From Combretum micranthum (lineage: Eukaryota > Streptophyta > Magnoliopsida > Myrtales > Combretaceae), in contig JAMXBD010001593.1 in NCBI GenBank assembly GCA_024138025.1, forward strand, positions 248,001 through 312,000: 64,000 nucleotides of DNA, read 5' to 3'. Below the pieces are notes generated by a model. That model saw only the letters and a list, made by a program, of their open reading frames with translations, made no database searches and had not been told where the DNA came from. Of the stretch, positions 59,606 through 64,000 are shown piece after piece. Made by a program: the position numbers and the translations under genes. The first letter of the stretch is position 1. Each line of letters opens with the position of its first letter.

Positions 59606-61079
59606 CAAAAGGCTTGAAAATGGATGTCGCATATGATAAATCGCTTCTATTTTACCTCAAACAGCTATGGGAATGGGAAGAAATGTATTAGAGACAAGTA
59701 TCTAAAAATAGTTAGCTAAAAGAGGGGGTGGAAACAACAATTTTTTCCACTAATTAACACAAATGAAAGGTTACCTTATATGTGCACACATAAATTACAT
59801 GTCTTTACTCATGTAAATTACACATATGTGCACAAGTAAGGGTACATATTTGCAAACATAAATTGCACATATTTTTTACATTTTGTTGATATGTGTTTAC
59901 TTTTTTAATCTTTAGAATAGAATATCCATATTTTTAAAAGTTTTTGTAGTTGTAAGGTCCTTCACACACACACACACATCACATGTGTGCAGCAAACCTT
60001 CATAGGCTTCACTTGATATTAATATTAAAAGGTTAGTGTTGCTTAGGATGATTATAAATGATAAAATAAATGATTTAGAGAAAGATGAGAGAGATGGAAT
60101 GCGCAATATTAAGAGATTATTTACTAATGATAGGTTATCAAAATCAAGTGTTTCATTGCTTAAATCACAATAATAGAAAAAGCCCCTTGATAGATAATGT
60201 AGACATGTATTTAAAGTCAGTCACTACCTAGTGTCATTGCTAGATCTTATAAATCATTAATGGACAAGATTAATTAGGGTTTAGTATCCCTAACAGGCTA
60301 AACAAGAAAGAATGAAGCCTAATAATATATAGGAACCTAATTGACATTTAGGTCTACTAAGAAAGGTTAAAAATGTGCAAAACAATTTCAATAAACTATA
60401 TTCCAAGCCCACTAATCTAAAATTCTATAAATCATCCTAAATTCAGTCCAATTACTCAGATCTTATAATTAATTCAAATAATCAATCTAAGCATAATTTA
60501 TTTAGTTCAAGTTTGACTTATAAATTTGTATCATATAAAAAATTCCTCATCTACGATTGTGAAATGTACTTTTAGGCCCAACCATTTGTACTTGAATAAA
60601 GTAATAAAATATTTAAAGGGAAAAAAACACATAAGAATAAGGTTAAAGTCATTATTAAGGTATGTAAAAACTTTATTTTAATAAATATTGCTAGATGTGG
60701 TGAAATATCTACCTACCCCTAGTACAAAAAATAATTACAAATATGAAGTTTATATAAAAAAAAATTACTAAAATATGCTCCAATATGACATTTATAAGTC
60801 AAGATATGTAGGACTTATAAAAAAATCTTGATTCCAAAACGTGATGTTAAGTTTTTGTATCGTAGCAAAATCGCATCTCGTTATCAAGATATACAATTTT
60901 AAACCTAAATCAAATTTTACAAGCAGGATATACTTAAGCACAGTAAAAAACTTTACATGTCATGTACGAAAATGCGTAAGGCCCCACCCTCATGTTACAT
61001 GCTAAGCGTGTCTGTAATTGTAACCTTAGCAGAACATGTTGGTCAGTCACTTTTCAAAAGTGTTAGTAAGTCATTTACG
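59606..61079. other. AT-rich DNA, no gene seen
   Basis: No open frame or terminal repeat recognised. An imperfect inverted repeat built on TGTGCACA and TTACATG/CATGTAA lies at 59779-59834, and a short (AC)n run at about 59964-59977. Confidence 0.5.
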
Positions 61080-62471
61080 TGTTGATAATTACTATAGGTA
61101 CCCTTATTTTAAAGATGATTTAGGCCTTTTTAATCGTTAATCACATAGATTTGATACTTAATAGGTTAATTTGTCGATTTTAGGTAATATGGAACTCATC
61201 ATGAGGAAAATAAATGAATTCGATAAGAAAAAGGATATACATGAAGGATTTTGGAACCAAACAGGCCTATATGGAGGGCTGCATTAATTTTAAAGAAAAA
61301 TCAGTAATCCAAACACCCCCAAAAAATGGACTTGTTTGAAAAATTATTTGGTTCCAAAAAGAGAGTAGAAAACCAAACACCCCTCTAGACACAGGTGTTT
61401 CAATCCAAACGGCATGTTTCAAAGGCCATTTCACCCTAGGATCTCTACACAGAAAGCCAAGTGCCCTCTAAATGGGCCATTTGACAGGTTGTTTGAAGCT
61501 CTACAACTTTCCAGTTATTCTTATCTTTTAGGGTTTTGAAGATTCATATAGATATCTTCTTTTAAATAGAGCAAAGGGATAAAAATTAACTTTACGCTTT
61601 TTCTCAAGTCCTAGAACTGAAAATTACAAGCTTCAAGTGGAAAAGTGCAAGGACATCGTTGAAGATTGCAAAACATTAAAAAGGTTTTATCATGCTTAAT
61701 CTCTGGTTCTCTAAATCTTATGCTTTTATTGCAAACTCCATGGAGGAGTAAATTTTTCATGCCTTAGTATTGTGAAACCCTAAACGATTTGCTACAATTG
61801 ATGTTCTTGAATCTATTCATGTATTTTAATTGTCTTATAATAAATTGTGGTTAGATTTGTTATATTTTAATTCTTATAGATAATAAGAGGTTTCATGTAA
61901 TGGGACAGATTCTCATGAATAGAGAATTTGCATATTTTACTTAGAGGTAGGAAAACTTCAAATTTTTGTAATTAAGTTTTATCTTTAATTAAGGTTTTTA
62001 CTCTTTAATGCAATCTTGTAGGGCGTCAGTGAGCAAAAGATCTCCACTATCGCGTATAAGATTATGAATCAATTAATTCAATGAAGTAGTTGATTTAATT
62101 TGAATCTTTATTGTCCAAGAACTAAATAATTATTAATCAATCCATTATCATGAGATTTTAAAGTTTAGGGTGGATCAAGATTAGGGTATGGTTTTATGAT
62201 TTAATTAATCTTTCAAAAATTACTCAAAATCAATTCTTGGGCTTAGTAATCTAGTTTAATTAGTTGATTGGTGATTTTAGTTAATACTCACACCTAAAGA
62301 CTTATGCTAGATGGTAGAAAAAAGAGCACTATTAGTACTTACTCTTTAGATCCCTTTGAACAAGATTAATCCTATACTACTTTAGATTGGTATACTTTCC
62401 TATGCTCGATTGTAGGATTTCACTCGGGTTTAAAAATTTTATAATTTGATATGATCATTGAGTGTGCATCA
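61080..62471 (+). repeat. Element E: 5' LTR (Athila-like), left edge inferred
   Basis: The right end GTGTGCATCA is directly followed by a PBS-like sequence, as in element D. The left edge is placed at TGTTGATAATTAC because it gives TG...CA ends and a length (1.39 kb) near that of D. A TATA-like TTTTAAATA lies near 61560. No second copy is in the window. Confidence 0.55.
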
Positions 62472-62475
62472 AGTT

Positions 62476-62494
62476 TTTGGCACCATTGGCACGG
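62476..62494 (+). other. Primer-binding site of element E
   Basis: TTTGGCACCATTGGCACGG resembles the Athila PBS form TTTGGCGCCATTGCCGGGG just after the LTR end. Confidence 0.65.
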
Positions 62495-62634
62495 ATCTAG
62501 CAAAGCAATTTTAGGAAAACCTTAATATCCACTACTTTAGTCATTTATTTATTTTTATTTTTTATATTTCTTTCCCTTCTTGACATCTTCTGCTCAATTC
62601 TAACTAAATTTATTTTCTTGTGAGGTGTAAGACA

Positions 62635-63097
62635 CAGAGTCTCCCTGGTGAATTTATTGAACTAGATCTTGAGATCGAGAAGACTCTTTGTAGGATATGT
62701 ATAAACATAGTTACTAGAACTTATGGGTAGCTGGTAATTAAGGGAGAAGAGTATGATATAAGGGTTAAGATAGAAGAATCATCAAAGAGTATTGAAGAGA
62801 AAATACAGCAAGAGATGCCAAAAGATCCATTAAAGACTAATCTAGATGATGCCGGACCTACACTAGATGGCATGGGCCTTATTATTATGAACCAAAACCT
62901 ACTCCCACACCCTCCCCCCCACCTAAATATTCAAGCTAACAATTTCGAAATGAAAGTTGTTCTTATTCAACTTTTACGGCAACATTGTCGATTTGATGGA
63001 TTTCCTAATAAAGACCTTCATGTTCACATTCACACCTTTTTTGGAAATTTATGAGACCTACAAGAACAATGAGGTGACAAATGGAGCGATGCGTACT
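62635..63097 (+). pseudogene. gag: Element E gag (Athila-like), N-terminal fragment
   Basis: The frame from 62635 reads SLPGEFIELDLEIEKTLCRI, typical of the start of Athila-type gag. After a TAG near 62728 it continues to IQANNFEMKVVLIQLLRQ and PNKDLHVHIHTF. A one-base shift near 63040 gives FLEIYETYKNNEV, matching the conserved FLE..DT.K.NGV motif. Gag is cut off at 63098 by LTR H, so capsid C-terminus, protease and pol lie beyond the window or are lost. Confidence 0.75.
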
Positions 63098-64000
63098 TGT
63101 AAACCCCCAAATTTTTGGAATCGGTTTAGCTTAAAACTCTAAACCAGAAGTCAACCGGAACTTTAAAGGTCAACAAAACCCTAGTTAGACATGATAACTT
63201 AAGTTCGGTAATCCGAATAAACAATTCAATAAGTGTAAGTAGGAGTTTAGAATATAGAATAGTGCGTAATTACCCAAGGAAGCGTAAAAAGATCAGATTA
63301 GTAAAATCGCAACACGTTTCAAACCCGATCAGACTCAATTTTTGAAAAACATGTCCTGGAGCCTGGAATAGTAAAAATATTCCAAATATACCGTTAGACT
63401 TGTAAAAATATAAGGTATTCAAAAATATCAATTTTATAATTTTCGGTAAGTAAAAATAACAGATATCGCAAATATACACGTATTTTCTTACTACCGGTAC
63501 TTTATTAGTCATATCTACTTTACATTACACTATTCATTACTATTCTACACTATTCTTTTATCTCTACTTTTTCTTACACCTACTCTTACACACACCATAA
63601 CCTATAACCTTTACTTTTTACCTTTCTCATTACTTTATTTCGCATCTACCTTACTTATTATACTTAATCAACAAAAATACAAAAATTAAATCACTCCCTC
63701 TCTCTTCTCTATGATGGCCGGCGCCCCCCCTCCCTCTATCTCCCTCAATTTTGTTTTATTTTTCTTTTATTTATATTACTCAAAAATCACTCCATATTTT
63801 CTTATAAATACCCCATCCTCTTTCACTTTTTTCACACATTTACTACCCACAAATTCTCTACAAAAACTCTCTCAAATTCTTCTCTCAAAACTCTCTCCAA
63901 ATATCCTCTCAAAACTCTCTCAAAATAATCCCAAAACAACTTCTACCTACAACAAAACCCATAACCACATAACACTACCAAAGTCATCTTTAGGTAAACT
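63098..64000 (+). repeat. LTR H: start of a Tekay-like LTR, cut by window end
   Basis: It begins TGTAAACCCCCAAATTTTTGG inside E gag and follows the A-family LTR layout: conserved upstream region, C-rich GGCCGGCGCCCCCC (about 63717-63730), TATAAATA (63803-63810), TC/AC-rich leader, and a donor-like CTTTAG/GTAAACT at the very end (GT at about 63994). The rest lies outside the window. Confidence 0.8.

Noticed and set aside
1..64000. CRISPR array, bacterial operon or host protein-coding gene
   Set aside because: No regularly spaced repeats with unique spacers, no operon structure, and every convincing protein motif belongs to retroelements.

Overview
This window is non-genic plant chromosome: nested LTR retrotransposons on old AT-rich DNA and a decayed LINE. 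I see no host protein gene, tRNA, rRNA or CRISPR array. An angiosperm (probably a eudicot) is indicated by plant-type chromovirus pol with a C-terminal chromodomain, 4-kb LTRs followed by an initiator-Met primer-binding site (TGGTATCAGAGC), Athila-like elements, and a Ty1/copia RNase H with a plant-type polypurine tract. Clade names (Tekay/Del, Athila) are family-level judgements from motifs; no search was run.

Layout. 1-1389: 3' end of a Ty1/copia element with its 3' LTR. 1390-7328: old AT-rich DNA with a diverged tandem duplication (1990-3545) and a possible LTR fragment (about 5350-5990). 7329-19842: element A (Tekay-like, + strand; 5' LTR 7329-11444, PBS, broken gag) carrying a truncated LTR F (13431-16631) and an LTR G (from 16966). 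19843-42823: element C (Tekay-like, - strand), which cuts G. Its 3' LTR is split by the complete element B (20686-35016, + strand, 14.3 kb). C internal coding runs 42487 down to 37591, and its 5' LTR is missing. 42824-53641: a full-length A-family LTR (A') holding the complete Athila-like gag-protease element D (42863-49561, 5-bp target duplication ATAGT). 53642-59605: decayed LINE, split by a C-family solo LTR (54466-58239) with a perfect ACACC target duplication. 61080-63097: 5' part of an Athila-like element E. 63098-64000: start of another Tekay-like LTR, H.

What stands out is the RNA architecture of the Tekay-like family. (i) gag and protease are separated by a GT-AG, phase-1 intron-like gap in B and C, and the donor is kept in A. 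(ii) Every LTR that reaches this point carries an acceptor-like site, a 60-76 nt exon-like island, and a donor-like GTGAGT overlapping a four-codon ATG-NNN-NNN-TGA. (iii) Most carry a block at fixed spacing upstream of that acceptor. (iv) Farther downstream they share a hairpin whose stem changes sequence while pairing is kept. (v) B has extra coding-like sequence between the PBS and gag, just after an acceptor-like site.

Most reading frames are broken. In B the two LTR copies differ mainly by single-base indels, so some frameshifts may be assembly errors; in A, D, E and the LINE the decay looks real.
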